DNA of 64,000 nucleotides from contig NZ_LQXR01000001.1 of NCBI RefSeq assembly GCF_001590725.1, positions 248,001 through 312,000 of the forward strand, in the 5' to 3' direction. The notes under the pieces were generated by a model. It saw only the letters and a program-made list of their open reading frames with translations. It did no database searches and was not told the DNA's origin. Below, in pieces: positions 49,299-58,484 of this stretch. Made by a program: the position numbers and the translations under genes. Origin of the DNA: Snodgrassella sp. CFCC 13594 (GTDB taxonomy: Bacteria > Pseudomonadota > Gammaproteobacteria > Burkholderiales > Neisseriaceae). Position 1 is the first letter of the stretch; every line of letters starts with the position of its first letter.

Positions 49299-49817
49299 TT
49301 ATTTGATTAAATGACTGAGCTTTTTCCATTTTCTAATTTTTGTTCTAAAGTTTGAAAATGGGGCGACAGTATTGATATGTACCCATTTATATATCGGCCA
49401 TTGTGCTTGTGTGGTCGCCCATTTCCGTTGTTGAGGTTTGAAAATGGTTGCTTCCGGCAAGCCGTTAAGCCAAGCGCATAGTTGATTTACTGCAAGGGTT
49501 AACTGTTGACCTTGTTCATCTAATGTTAGATTGCCATATTGTTGATAGAAATTTAAGTATAGCTTGCCAAGCTGATTCCATTTGTGGCCAATCGCAGGTG
49601 TAATCACCTCGATCCCTCTTTGCTCCAGTCTTTCCCACTTCAAGAGTAAATTAATCCAACCCAGTTGGTAAGATAAATTTTCTGAGGGGCTGCGATCAAT
49701 TGTTTCGAAATGGATATCTTTCATGCTTTCGGGAATCTCTGCAAATTCAGCAATATATTTTTGATATTTATTTTGAATTGCTTGGATTAACTCTGCTTTA
49801 TCTTGATATGTTTTCAT
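49299..49817 (-). CDS. ClbS/DfsB-family four-helix bundle protein
   Basis: A 172-residue protein matching the ClbS/DfsB family: helix 1 KAELIQAIQNKYQKY, then the segment NLSYQLGWINLLLKW, HKWNQLGKLYLNFYQQY, and the C-terminal INTVAPFSNFRTKIRKWKK, which parallels ClbS around its active region. ClbS from colibactin producers is a cyclopropane hydrolase that protects the host DNA from colibactin; most relatives have no known role. No colibactin-type synthesis genes are nearby, so this may protect against foreign genotoxins or do something else. It converges with dsdC. Confidence 0.78.
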   Translation of the reverse strand: MKTYQDKAELIQAIQNKYQKYIAEFAEIPESMKDIHFETIDRSPSENLSYQLGWINLLLKWERLEQRGIEVITPAIGHKWNQLGKLYLNFYQQYGNLTLDEQGQQLTLAVNQLCAWLNGLPEATIFKPQQRKWATTQAQWPIYKWVHINTVAPFSNFRTKIRKWKKLSHLIK

Positions 49818-49957
49818 CTATTTTTATCTTTTAGATTAATTTCAAAGGGTTTTTATTTGGGAATTGAGATGGATTGATGGGGTGCAGAGTGGGCAAGAAG
49901 ACAGATGGCTAATCAGATGTGAGTGTGCCGAATACACGGTATTTCTCATCAGCTAAG

Positions 49958-49993
49958 CACATTCAGGCAGCCTTTTCAGATTGCCTGAATGTG
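49958..49993 (-). terminator. Uptake-sequence terminator after the DUF333 lipoprotein gene
   Basis: CACATTCAGGCA (49958-49969) pairs perfectly with TGCCTGAATGTG (49982-49993). An exact uptake sequence spans 49962-49973. It lies 17 bases after the stop. Confidence 0.8.
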
Positions 49994-50009
49994 CGGTGGC
50001 TAATGTGGT

Positions 50010-50261
50010 TTATTTTTGAGCGGGCTTGGCTGAGTTTTGTTCGCGAAAATAAGCCCATTCTTCCACCACGCGACCATCTGGTAAGTGGCACATTGCCGAT
50101 TGATTGCCTTTGGCATCAGTTTGGGGCGCCAATGAACCGCCTTGTGCCACACAGAATTTGGCCGCTGGGTTAGCCATATTGAGTAGCGGTTGTTTGTCAC
50201 TGCTGCAGGCGGCCAAGGTCATTACGGGTACGGCCAACAACAACCATGATGTTTTTTTCAT
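50010..50261 (-). CDS. DUF333 lipoprotein
   Basis: An 83-residue predicted lipoprotein: MKKTSWLLLAVPVMTLAACSS has a lipobox LAAC with Cys19, then a compact domain NPAAKFCVAQGGSLAP ... CHLPDGRVVEEWAYFRE, the DUF333 pattern with its two conserved cysteines. Function unknown; relatives were once named putative hemolysins without good evidence. GGAG stands eight bases before ATG 50261. Confidence 0.85.
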   Translation of the reverse strand: MKKTSWLLLAVPVMTLAACSSDKQPLLNMANPAAKFCVAQGGSLAPQTDAKGNQSAMCHLPDGRVVEEWAYFREQNSAKPAQK

Positions 50262-50725
50262 GAACAAACTCCTTGATATTGAGTGGACATAGCAATATTT
50301 GCCATGTCGTTATGGATATTTGCCCAACAGAAGCGAACAGCCGAATCTGCCGGCACATGTTGTGAATTCTATTCTAGCCGATTGATGGCATCAACAACAG
50401 CCGTGCAGATGCAGAATCAAACGGAGTTTGTGTGGCATGGATCATCTCCATCCGTTGCTGCCGGATTGAATTCAGGTTGTGATAATATCCGACTCCAATG
50501 GGCCTAAGTTTGGCTGGATAAATGGTGTTCGTGAGCGTTAATGGGGTGGCTCAGTGTGTCCAACTCAAGCACGAATAGATTTAATTGAAATGCATTGGTA
50601 GTGTAATACGCGGATGGGAAACCCAAGTAGCCGAGTAATCATGCTTGGTAGCCATGCCGATTCGATTGTCTTCAATATTAAAGTAATGAAACATCAGTTT
50701 GATGGACCATAAAAAGGATGAATCA
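50262..50725. other. Intergenic stretch with a possible gene remnant
   Basis: About 460 bases between divergent genes. On the minus strand a piece ending at 50581 reads FNIEDNRIGMATKHDYSATW followed by SHPRITLPMHFN and a stop, which looks like the C-terminus of a real protein but has no matching upstream part. I see no terminator or repeat. Confidence 0.35.
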
Positions 50726-51670
50726 ATGGATAAGCCATCAATGGCGGACGAATTGGCGCGCTTGTTTGAGCTGTATGAAAAGGGGGCGCTAACGAAAGAA
50801 GAGTATGAGCAACAAAAGGCCATTGTATTGGCGGGGGCTCAACACAAAGAGCCAGTATCACCTCACCTCAGTGAGGATGATACTGCCAAGCGTAATGCTG
50901 TGCTGCCGGCTGTTTCTTCGACAGCAGCGCCGAGCCAGCCGCCGATGATGGCCGCGCCGGCTAAAAACAATACCAACATCGTTTTGATGGGTTTGGGCAT
51001 TATTGCATTGGCCGCTATTGGTGTGGTTGTGTGGTTATACAACCAACCCAAAGCATTGCCTAATCCGGTGGTGACTGCCGCGAGTGCAGCGAGCGAGGCC
51101 CATCAAGCAAGTGAGCGTGCAGACGGACTTTCCCCTGAAGCCTTACAAAAAGCGCTTTTTGATGCCAAGCAAACTTATACCACTGCAGACACACAGCTCA
51201 ATACGGTATGGAGTGAATTGGATGATGATTTGAAATCTGTGTTGAAATCAGGCCAAGCTTCTTGGATACGGCAAAAACAGGCCGATTGTACGCAGGCACC
51301 CAATACATCCGCTGCTGAAGCTGAGGTTGACCGGTTAACTTGTGAAACCAATATGATTAATGAACGCATCGATGCATTACAAACGGCGCAGGTGCAGATG
51401 CTGCCGAAAGTGAAAGCAGCCAAATTGGCTGCGGTGGATGCGCAATCCGATAGCGCGTTGTCTGCATTGGGCCGCACATGGAATGCGCTGCCTGAAACCG
51501 TTCAAGAACAATTGGGTCAAGATTTTGATCAATGGGCGAAGGAAACCAATGATCGCTGCGCCGATGCATCTTCTTCTGATTCTCAAGTTCAGATTAAAAT
51601 TGATTACAATATGTGCTTGATCAATGCAGTGAAAGCCAAGAATAATGAATTGAAAGGCTATAAAATATAA
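50726..51670 (+). CDS. SHOCT-domain membrane protein with LprI-like C-terminus
   Basis: A 314-residue protein in three parts. A SHOCT domain at about 5-37 (LARLFELYEKGALTKEEYEQQK), a polar Pro/Ala linker, one membrane helix at about 90-112 (NIVLMGLGIIALAAIGVVVW), then a helical periplasmic part with two similar units (YTTADTQLNTVWSELDDDLKSVL... WIRQKQADC and SALSALGRTWNALPETVQEQL... WAKETNDRC), each like an LprI/DUF1311 unit with paired cysteines. Type II topology. No function is known. AAGGA precedes ATG 50726. Confidence 0.7.
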   Translation: MDKPSMADELARLFELYEKGALTKEEYEQQKAIVLAGAQHKEPVSPHLSEDDTAKRNAVLPAVSSTAAPSQPPMMAAPAKNNTNIVLMGLGIIALAAIGVVVWLYNQPKALPNPVVTAASAASEAHQASERADGLSPEALQKALFDAKQTYTTADTQLNTVWSELDDDLKSVLKSGQASWIRQKQADCTQAPNTSAAEAEVDRLTCETNMINERIDALQTAQVQMLPKVKAAKLAAVDAQSDSALSALGRTWNALPETVQEQLGQDFDQWAKETNDRCADASSSDSQVQIKIDYNMCLINAVKAKNNELKGYKI

Positions 51671-51938
51671 GCAGAGCATGGCTGGTGCCATGCCTTTCAA
51701 TACAATCTTGGCATGCGTTATGCCGGTTGATGCTGCCCCAGTGACAGTATGCTCTTGAACGGATTATTGGGTCATGACTTAAGCGAAGCGGGTAAACACA
51801 GATTAAGGACGAGTATTTGGTTACACTGACTGGTTTTCCACAAGCCAAAGGGTGTTTAAATAGAAAATCAAAGCCAATATTTCTGTTGCGTTGCGGTGTT
51901 GTTTAATAGCCGCTTTGGGATTAACTGCTTAGGTCAGG
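51671..51938. other. Intergenic stretch, nothing recognised
   Basis: About 270 bases between convergent genes, without a convincing frame or repeat; the terminator at 51939-51972 borders it. Confidence 0.4.
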
Positions 51939-51972
51939 CTTTTTCAGGCAGCCTTAAGCTTGCCTGAAAAAG
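51939..51972 (-). terminator. Uptake-sequence terminator after the PhyH gene
   Basis: CTTTTTCAGGCA (51939-51950) pairs perfectly with TGCCTGAAAAAG (51961-51972). An exact uptake sequence occupies 51943-51954. A/T flanks make it active on both strands. Confidence 0.85.
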
Positions 51973-51994
51973 CGACCCACCTAAGCTTGAGTAT

Positions 51995-52819
51995 TTAAGC
52001 TGCGTGTTGCTGCGCTTCTTTGGGCCAGAGTAAAGGGAACAGCGGATGGGCCAAGGGTGATCCGGCTGGCAGTTCCTCATTCAATCCTGGGAATTCGGGC
52101 GAGGTTTTCCATGGGCGTGGGGCATGCACCATGTCATCGCCAGTGACTCGTACTGAATAGGCGCGGCGGGTATTTTTGGAGCCTTGTGAAGCATGCAAGG
52201 TAAGCATGTTGAAACACACCACATCACCAGGCTCAAGCGCCCAGCCCAAAATGGGAAAATCTTCACGGTGGCTTTCAATGTCTGGCAATTCGGCCAAGCT
52301 GCCTTCAGGGAACCATTTGGCGTCATTGTCTTTAAATCCACGCGGCATCAACCAAGGGCCCAAATGGGTGCCTGCCACAAATTCTAGTGTGCTTTCACGG
52401 GGTACTGGATCTACAGGTATCCAAAAACTGATATTTTGATGGCCATCTAAATTATAGTAGGGCTGATCTTGGTGCCAAGGTGTTTTCTGTGAAGTGCCTG
52501 CTTCCTTTACCAGAATGTGATCATGGTTTAATCGCGCGCTATTGCTGCCCATCAGCGCAGCAGCAGTAGGGCCTAAATCGCTATCAAACACCACATGATG
52601 GTATTCGGGGATGCGATCCCAACAGCAAAAATCTTGGAAAAAGCGGCCACTGTCACCTTCTTTGCTGTACCACTTAGCGCGTGAGCTGGGCTGTTGCATG
52701 TTTTTTTCCACCCCAGTTTTTAAAGTGGTGATGGCATCAGCAGACAACAAGCCGCGCAAACACACGGCGCCGTCGCGCTGGAATGATGCAATCGAATCTT
52801 CAGAAACGCGGTAATTCAT
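51995..52819 (-). CDS. Phytanoyl-CoA dioxygenase (PhyH) family protein
   Basis: A 274-residue Fe(II)/2-oxoglutarate-dependent oxygenase. The iron ligands are H116 and D118 in TPWHQDQPYY and the distal H209 in LTLHASQGS; R219 (RRAYSVRVTG) should bind 2-oxoglutarate. Similar proteins hydroxylate small molecules such as ectoine, natural products or fatty acyl-CoAs; the substrate here is unknown. It is divergent from an amino-acid-type binding lipoprotein, which hints at, but does not prove, an amino-acid-derived substrate. Confidence 0.83.
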   Translation of the reverse strand: MNYRVSEDSIASFQRDGAVCLRGLLSADAITTLKTGVEKNMQQPSSRAKWYSKEGDSGRFFQDFCCWDRIPEYHHVVFDSDLGPTAAALMGSNSARLNHDHILVKEAGTSQKTPWHQDQPYYNLDGHQNISFWIPVDPVPRESTLEFVAGTHLGPWLMPRGFKDNDAKWFPEGSLAELPDIESHREDFPILGWALEPGDVVCFNMLTLHASQGSKNTRRAYSVRVTGDDMVHAPRPWKTSPEFPGLNEELPAGSPLAHPLFPLLWPKEAQQHAA

Positions 52820-53017
52820 GGTGTATTCTCCGTTACAAAAGTACGTGTTGGACCAGCTGATTATATGGATGCATCACGAAGTCATTGAATCGGATTTGGA
52901 TAAGGGCAAGCTCAGAAATTCAAAATTACAATTTTATGTCGTTTCTTTTACAGTGACATCATGTTTGAAAAACACCTTGAATTTGAAACCACTTACACAA
53001 AACAGAGAGGATGCCTC

Positions 53018-53890
53018 ATGAACATGATGTCTTTAATCCGTCGTCGTACTGCCTTGTCATTGATGGTGTGTGCTGTCTTGGGCGCATGCTCACAGCAAGC
53101 CAAAGACAGCAGCGGTTCTGCCCCTGCGGCAAGCGCTGCAGCCACCAGCACACCCGCAGCAGCCACGAAATTGGTGGTGGGTTCCGACATGACATTCCCA
53201 CCTTATGAATACCTTGATGGCAGCGAACCCAAAGGTTTTGACATCGAGCTCATGAATGCCATTGCCAAAAACATGGGCAGTGAAGTCAGCTATCAAGACA
53301 CGCGTTTCACCAATTTGATTCCAGGCTTGGAAGGGGGCAAATTTAATCTGTTAATCTCTGCTTTGTATATGACGCCGGAACGCATGCAAAAAGTGGATAT
53401 GATTCCATACTTCAAAACCGATGAAGGCGTGATTGTAAAAGCGGGCTCTAGCTATCAGCCGAAAGGCAAAGCCGATTTGTGTGGCAAAACCATTGGCACT
53501 CAAAAAGGCACTGCATTTGTGCAACAGTTGAATACCATCTCTAAGGAAACCTGTCAGGCTGCTGGTAAAGGTGCCATTACCGTTCGTGAATTTGAAACTT
53601 CGCCTCAAGCCACTCAGGCTTTGTTGGCCAGCGCTGTTGATGCTCAATATGATGATGCGGCTGTGTTGAAAGGCGCGGTAGATAAATTGCAAGGAAAAGT
53701 GGCTTTAAGTACCACGGAAACATTCTTCCCTGTGGTGAGCGGGATTGCCGTGAAAAAAGGCGACAAGGCTACGTTTGACAGCATCAGCGCTGCTTTGCAA
53801 AAATACAAAGACTCAGGTGATTATGCCAAATTGTTGCAACAATATGGTTTGAAGGAACCCACGCAAGCCGATGTAGACGCGATCAAATAA
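53018..53890 (+). CDS. Polar amino-acid ABC transporter binding lipoprotein
   Basis: A 290-residue solute-binding protein of family 3 (SBP_bac_3). After a signal with lipobox LGAC the mature part has a short Ala/Ser/Pro linker and VVGSDMTFPPYEYLDGSEPKG, GFDIELMNAIAKNMG and DADVDAIK-like ends typical of arginine/glutamine/cystine binders. AGAGGA precedes ATG 53018; ATGs at 53024 and 53027 are alternatives. No permease or ATPase gene lies in the window, so it would work with components encoded elsewhere. Confidence 0.88.
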   Translation: MNMMSLIRRRTALSLMVCAVLGACSQQAKDSSGSAPAASAAATSTPAAATKLVVGSDMTFPPYEYLDGSEPKGFDIELMNAIAKNMGSEVSYQDTRFTNLIPGLEGGKFNLLISALYMTPERMQKVDMIPYFKTDEGVIVKAGSSYQPKGKADLCGKTIGTQKGTAFVQQLNTISKETCQAAGKGAITVREFETSPQATQALLASAVDAQYDDAAVLKGAVDKLQGKVALSTTETFFPVVSGIAVKKGDKATFDSISAALQKYKDSGDYAKLLQQYGLKEPTQADVDAIK

Positions 53891-53906
53891 GGCCAATATG
53901 GTTTCA

Positions 53907-53936
53907 AAAGCCCGGCGGCATGAGTCGGGCTTTTTC
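53907..53936 (+). terminator. Terminator after the amino-acid-binding lipoprotein gene
   Basis: AAAGCCCG and CGGGCTTT flank the loop GCGGCATGAGT, ending in five Ts. Confidence 0.88.
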
Positions 53937-53988
53937 ATGTTTCCTGCCTGATGCGCATGTTGATAACAAACTCAATTCACAAAAATAA

Positions 53989-54011
53989 AGGCAGCCCAAA
54001 GGCTGCCTGAA
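53989..54011 (-). terminator. Uptake-sequence terminator after the autotransporter gene
   Basis: AGGCAGCC (53989-53996) pairs with GGCTGCCT (54001-54008). An exact uptake sequence lies at 54000-54011. On the minus strand a T-rich tail follows. Confidence 0.8.
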
Positions 54012-54034
54012 TAGTGGATGGGTTTAATGACTGA

Positions 54035-55861
54035 TTACCAGGACACTTTGACGCCCACAGAACCATTGATTGGTGCGCTGTTGTGAGTGTCGCCACCATT
54101 AGACCAAGTGTGACCCAATTCGCCGTATATTTTGACTGCATCATTCAAAGCGTAGGTGGTGCCCAATGCCAATTCTGTGCTGCCGTGGTGACCGCCAGAA
54201 CTTAAAGTGTTGGCAGATGAAGAGGTGGTGAAGGTGGTCCGGTCACCGCCATTCGGTGAATAGTAAAAATTCACACGAGCATAGGGTTCCATTTTACCTT
54301 GGCCGACCGCGTATTCACCTTGGATGCGCGCGCCCACGCGGAACAGCCATGCATTATTGTGGTCATGGCTAACCGTGGTTACACCAGAAATATCGCTGTC
54401 ATCCAGATCCAACCATTGGTGCATGATTTGTGCTTGTGGCTCAATTTTCCAATTGCTGTTACCCAAGGCAAATGGTTTGCCAACTTCAACTGAAGCAGTT
54501 ACGCCATTGCCTTTCAATTTACTGTTATTGCCATTGTTGGGTTCAACAGTGACACGGTGGCGACCACCTTGCAAAACCAAATCCACGTAAGTGCCATCAT
54601 CCCAAGTGCGATTGCCATAGGCACCCAAGAAATAGGATTTGGTGGTGTTGCTACCCACAGAACCATTCACGCCACCGGCGTTGCCATCTACATCTAAATC
54701 GCCTTGTAAATAGCCTGCATAGGCGCCCAATCGCCAGCCATGGCTGCGCCATGAATCGCTACCCAATTGTAAGCCTGTATAATTACCGCTGGTTTGTGCA
54801 TTGGCCGCACCATTTTGCTCGATTTTACTGCGGCCACTAATCACCCGTCCCCAGGCAGCACGGTCATCCACAGAAGGTGTTTCACCTATGCGCTTGTGCA
54901 TATCTGCCAGCATTAAACGATCAGCTTCCCGCAATTGGGCACCGATGGCTGAATACAAAGGAACTTCCTTGCGATATGCGGTGGCGTTGTTTTGCGCTTG
55001 TGAGCGCAAGTACCAATCTTCACCTGTGCCAGTGGCATTGCCTTTGTATAAATAATATTCATAAGCGCCTGCATCCACATGGGTACCAGCCAAGGTAAAT
55101 GCATCGTTGGTGCTGGTGCCGCCGACGTCGACAATTTCACTACCATTGCCCGTTGTTTGCGCACCCAATCCGCCAACGTTGGTGACTTGAACTGTGGTGT
55201 TGCCGCTAACGTTGCCACCAACCACCAATTTGTCAGTTGTGCTGTTGTCATCACCCAATACAGTATTCAAGGCCAATACGCCGCCTTTGCCCACGTAATC
55301 ACCATTAACGGTTAAGGTGGTACCTGCTTGGTCTTTACCTAATTTAACGATTCCTGCATTGGCTAAGGAAGCAATGGTTTGATCGTATCCCGCCAAATCT
55401 AAAATGCCATTAGCGTCGATGGTGAAATTTGAATTGGGACTTAATGTATTTGCTGCACCTGCTGCTAACGTTGATGAAGATACACTGGTATCACCAGAAT
55501 AGGTATTGCTCCCGGTGGTGATCAACTCACCCGATACGTCTTTGGTTAATGATCCATTACCTGAAATATTGCCGGTAATGGTGGTGGTGCCGCTGCTGAC
55601 ATTGGTGTTGCCATTATTGATGACATCGCTGCTAATGGTATTGTTGCCTGAAAGATTGATGTTGCCGGTCGTTGTGTTGTCAATCGTACCACCAGTAACG
55701 GTGGCATCCTTAACATCAAAAGTACCTGTGTTGGTAATGTCAGAACCGGTGAAATCAACCGTACCGGAAACATCCACGGTACCAGCGTTATTCAGCGTAA
55801 CATTTTGTGCAGTGGTGGTTTGAGTATTGCCGCAAAGATCGGTGGTGCAGTCACCAATCAC
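54035..55861 (-). CDS. Autotransporter with beta-barrel domain, apparently lacking its signal peptide
   Basis: A 608-residue type Va autotransporter-like protein. Residues 1 to about 290 form a Thr/Asn/Gly-rich beta-helix-type passenger (repeats such as NAGTVDVSGTVDF, ITNTGTFDVK, GNGSLTKDVSGELITTGSNTYSGDT). The barrel domain begins near RAAWGRVISGR and ends in SVGVKVSW, a normal outer-membrane C-terminal Trp motif. The only start is a GTG at 55861 (VIGDCTTDLC); upstream in frame there is a TAG seven codons away and no signal peptide in any frame before the thrE-like stop at 55945. So it looks 5'-truncated, or uses an unseen upstream part. Function unknown; adhesin-like. Confidence 0.75.
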   Translation of the reverse strand: MIGDCTTDLCGNTQTTTAQNVTLNNAGTVDVSGTVDFTGSDITNTGTFDVKDATVTGGTIDNTTTGNINLSGNNTISSDVINNGNTNVSSGTTTITGNISGNGSLTKDVSGELITTGSNTYSGDTSVSSSTLAAGAANTLSPNSNFTIDANGILDLAGYDQTIASLANAGIVKLGKDQAGTTLTVNGDYVGKGGVLALNTVLGDDNSTTDKLVVGGNVSGNTTVQVTNVGGLGAQTTGNGSEIVDVGGTSTNDAFTLAGTHVDAGAYEYYLYKGNATGTGEDWYLRSQAQNNATAYRKEVPLYSAIGAQLREADRLMLADMHKRIGETPSVDDRAAWGRVISGRSKIEQNGAANAQTSGNYTGLQLGSDSWRSHGWRLGAYAGYLQGDLDVDGNAGGVNGSVGSNTTKSYFLGAYGNRTWDDGTYVDLVLQGGRHRVTVEPNNGNNSKLKGNGVTASVEVGKPFALGNSNWKIEPQAQIMHQWLDLDDSDISGVTTVSHDHNNAWLFRVGARIQGEYAVGQGKMEPYARVNFYYSPNGGDRTTFTTSSSANTLSSGGHHGSTELALGTTYALNDAVKIYGELGHTWSNGGDTHNSAPINGSVGVKVSW

Positions 55862-55944
55862 AAAATATTCTCTTGTGCGCTAGGGGGCCGTTAGCTTGTT
55901 GTGGCTATGTTCCTGAAAGGATACAAGAACGAATCTTACTTATT

Positions 55945-57264
55945 TCAGCTGTTTTTACTGGGCCCTGAGGTATAGGCCCATTCTTTGTCAGTAAACATGC
56001 GTGCCAATGCCAAACCCATGGGTAATGCCACCACGATTAGCAAGGCTTGTATTGACCAATTGATGGCATTCAAAATGTTGTTTTGTTCCAGATAATATAC
56101 AGCACGGAACATATATACCCCCGGCACCATAATGCACACGGCCGGCACCGATAACGCGATGCGTGGGCAATGACGGATTTGACTGAATACACAGGCCAAT
56201 AAACCTACAAGACAGGCCGCCAGTAAACTTGCTGCTTGTGGAGGTACATGCCACCAATCGATGCTGCTCAGACGCAATGTGTTGGCTATCATACCGATGG
56301 CGGCTGCGGTTGTGGCTGTGCGCATTGGGCTGTTAAACATCAAGGAAAAGCCCAATACTCCAAAAAAGCTCGCCAATAGCCGGAACACAAACAATAGGCC
56401 ATCGTTTAAGTGTGGGGTGAGTAAAGGCTGAGGCTCCATATTGACGCAAACAGCCACCAACCAAGCGGAGAAGGTGGCACAAAAAATGATGGCAACAGCA
56501 TACCCAATGCGTTGGATGCCGGAAGAAAAATCCAATTTGGCCAGATCCAATACGCCTGTAATCAGTGGAAATCCAGGAATCAAAAATAACATGGAAGCGA
56601 TGTAACCAGCCTCGTGTTGGGAATTGATGCCATAAACGTGCTTGATCACGGAGAAAATCAGGAAATACAAAGCCGCGGCCACTGCTGCTGCCACCATGGT
56701 GGCAAAAAAATGGTTGAGGTGTTTGTCCATCAACAATCGACGTACCAAGTGGCCTAGGCCCGCTGCGAAAAAGACACCAAGCATTTCCATGAAACCGCCA
56801 CCCACCAAGAAGGTAAATGATGAGCACGCAATGGCGGAAAATAAGCCCGACATTAAAGGCCGATACAAGCCTGGCTGCTGTTCGATGCGGCTGAGCTGAT
56901 GATCCAGTTCGTCAAGGAAATTAGGTTTGAACCATTGTGTTGGATTGGCTTCCAGATCGATGATGAGGGTCTCGATTTGTTGAATGCGGTGGTTGTTGAC
57001 GCCAACGGAATATAGCGTGCAGACTTCAGTTTTAAATTGATTGCCTTGGCGGCAAGTGGAGTCAATTTCAGTGAGGGTGACGTGGGCTTGATTGACCACG
57101 CCCAGCATGTGGGCCACTTTCGCCATGGATTGCTTCACTCGATAACTGCCGGTACCCGATGCCAAGCATATTTTGCCCACCCGCAGCACAATATCGGATT
57201 TTCGGTTGAGCATGGATTCGGAGAAAGTATTGCTTGATTGGGCTGTGGTGTGGGAAGTAGACAT
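55945..57264 (-). CDS. Threonine/serine exporter (ThrE family)
   Basis: A 439-residue membrane protein of the ThrE family with both domains in one chain: a DUF1212-type N-terminal domain (about 20-270, with ASGTGSYRVKQSMAKVA and cytoplasmic TLTEIDSTCR) and a ThrE_2 domain of about five helices (from LLFVFRLLASFFGVLGFSL). Members export threonine and serine. ATG 57264 is chosen because the frame upstream is only open by chance, but no strong ribosome binding site is seen. Divergent from argB. Confidence 0.85.
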   Translation of the reverse strand: MSTSHTTAQSSNTFSESMLNRKSDIVLRVGKICLASGTGSYRVKQSMAKVAHMLGVVNQAHVTLTEIDSTCRQGNQFKTEVCTLYSVGVNNHRIQQIETLIIDLEANPTQWFKPNFLDELDHQLSRIEQQPGLYRPLMSGLFSAIACSSFTFLVGGGFMEMLGVFFAAGLGHLVRRLLMDKHLNHFFATMVAAAVAAALYFLIFSVIKHVYGINSQHEAGYIASMLFLIPGFPLITGVLDLAKLDFSSGIQRIGYAVAIIFCATFSAWLVAVCVNMEPQPLLTPHLNDGLLFVFRLLASFFGVLGFSLMFNSPMRTATTAAAIGMIANTLRLSSIDWWHVPPQAASLLAACLVGLLACVFSQIRHCPRIALSVPAVCIMVPGVYMFRAVYYLEQNNILNAINWSIQALLIVVALPMGLALARMFTDKEWAYTSGPSKNS

Positions 57265-57484
57265 TATTTGTATTGCAATAAAAAAATAAGTTAATAGTAC
57301 TATTATAAACCCCATGATGGCATTGAGGCAGTTGCGAGAAAGCTTATTGTTGGTGCCGCCATCAGCAGGTATTAACGTCGCCAATGAGCACATTTTTAGT
57401 GTGATGGCAGTATAATCACTGCTTGACAGCATCACACGCTGCGATTGCCTTCCAATCTGATTGGATTCAACTTGGGGATGTTTC

Positions 57485-58393
57485 ATGAGTGAAAAAAGAG
57501 CCACGGTAGATACCGTAGAAGCCAGCCTAAAGGCCAATATTTTGGCTGAGGCATTGCCTTATATCCGTCAGTTTTCAGGCAGCACCATTGTCATTAAATA
57601 TGGTGGTAATGCCATGACGGACCCTTCATTGAAAGAAAATTTTGCCAAAGATGTGGTGTTGTTGAAATTGGTGGGTATTCATCCTGTTGTGGTACATGGT
57701 GGTGGCCCACAAATCAATGATTTGCTTAAAAAAGTGGGTAAAGAAGGTGTGTTTGTTCAAGGCATGCGGGTAACCGATGGTGAAACCATGGACATCGTTG
57801 AGATGGTATTGGGTGGGCATGTTAATAAAGAAATCACATCATTACTCAACCAACATGGTGGTCGAGCTGTGGGCGTGACTGGCCGGGACAGTCATTTCAT
57901 CAAAGCAAAAAAAATGTTCATCAATACGCCAGAGCGAAATGGTGTGGATATTGGCCAAGTAGGCCAAGTGGAAAGCATAGATACTACGCTTATTGAAGGT
58001 ATGGTTGAACGTGGCTATATCCCGGTGGTGGCGCCTATTGGTGTGGGTAGACAAGGCGAAGCGTTTAACATCAATGCCGATGTGGTGGCAGGCCGATTGG
58101 CGGAAGAACTGCATGCAGAAAAACTCATCATGATGACCAATATTGCTGGCGTATTGGACAAAGAAGGGCATTTGCTGACCAATCTGACACCCAGTAGAGT
58201 GGATGATTTGGTGGCTGATGGCACCCTTTATGGGGGTATGTTGCCGAAAATCAGCGCGGCATTGGAAGCCGCAACCCACGGTGTTAAAGCTACCCATATT
58301 ATCGATGGGCGAGTGCCTCATGCGTTGTTGCTGGAAATCTTCACCGATCAAGGGGTGGGTTCGATGATTTTGGGCCAAGACAAAATGCCTTGA
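57485..58393 (+). CDS. argB: Acetylglutamate kinase
   Basis: ArgB phosphorylates N-acetylglutamate in arginine synthesis. The 302-residue protein has [23 protein letters not shown], the [14 protein letters not shown] segment and [15 protein letters not shown] start at ATG 57485 after a GGGGA site; eight upstream codons are open. No other arg genes are adjacent. A thrE-like exporter is divergent. Confidence 0.95.
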   Translation: MSEKRATVDTVEASLKANILAEALPYIRQFSGSTIVIKYGGNAMTDPSLKENFAKDVVLLKLVGIHPVVVHGGGPQINDLLKKVGKEGVFVQGMRVTDGETMDIVEMVLGGHVNKEITSLLNQHGGRAVGVTGRDSHFIKAKKMFINTPERNGVDIGQVGQVESIDTTLIEGMVERGYIPVVAPIGVGRQGEAFNINADVVAGRLAEELHAEKLIMMTNIAGVLDKEGHLLTNLTPSRVDDLVADGTLYGGMLPKISAALEAATHGVKATHIIDGRVPHALLLEIFTDQGVGSMILGQDKMP

Positions 58394-58484
58394 GTTCAAC
58401 TGTGCATGCATCACAACAGCCAACAACCAAGCATGATAAACAGGTGCTTGGTTTCTTTTTCAGGCAGCCCGAGGACGAAAAGTC

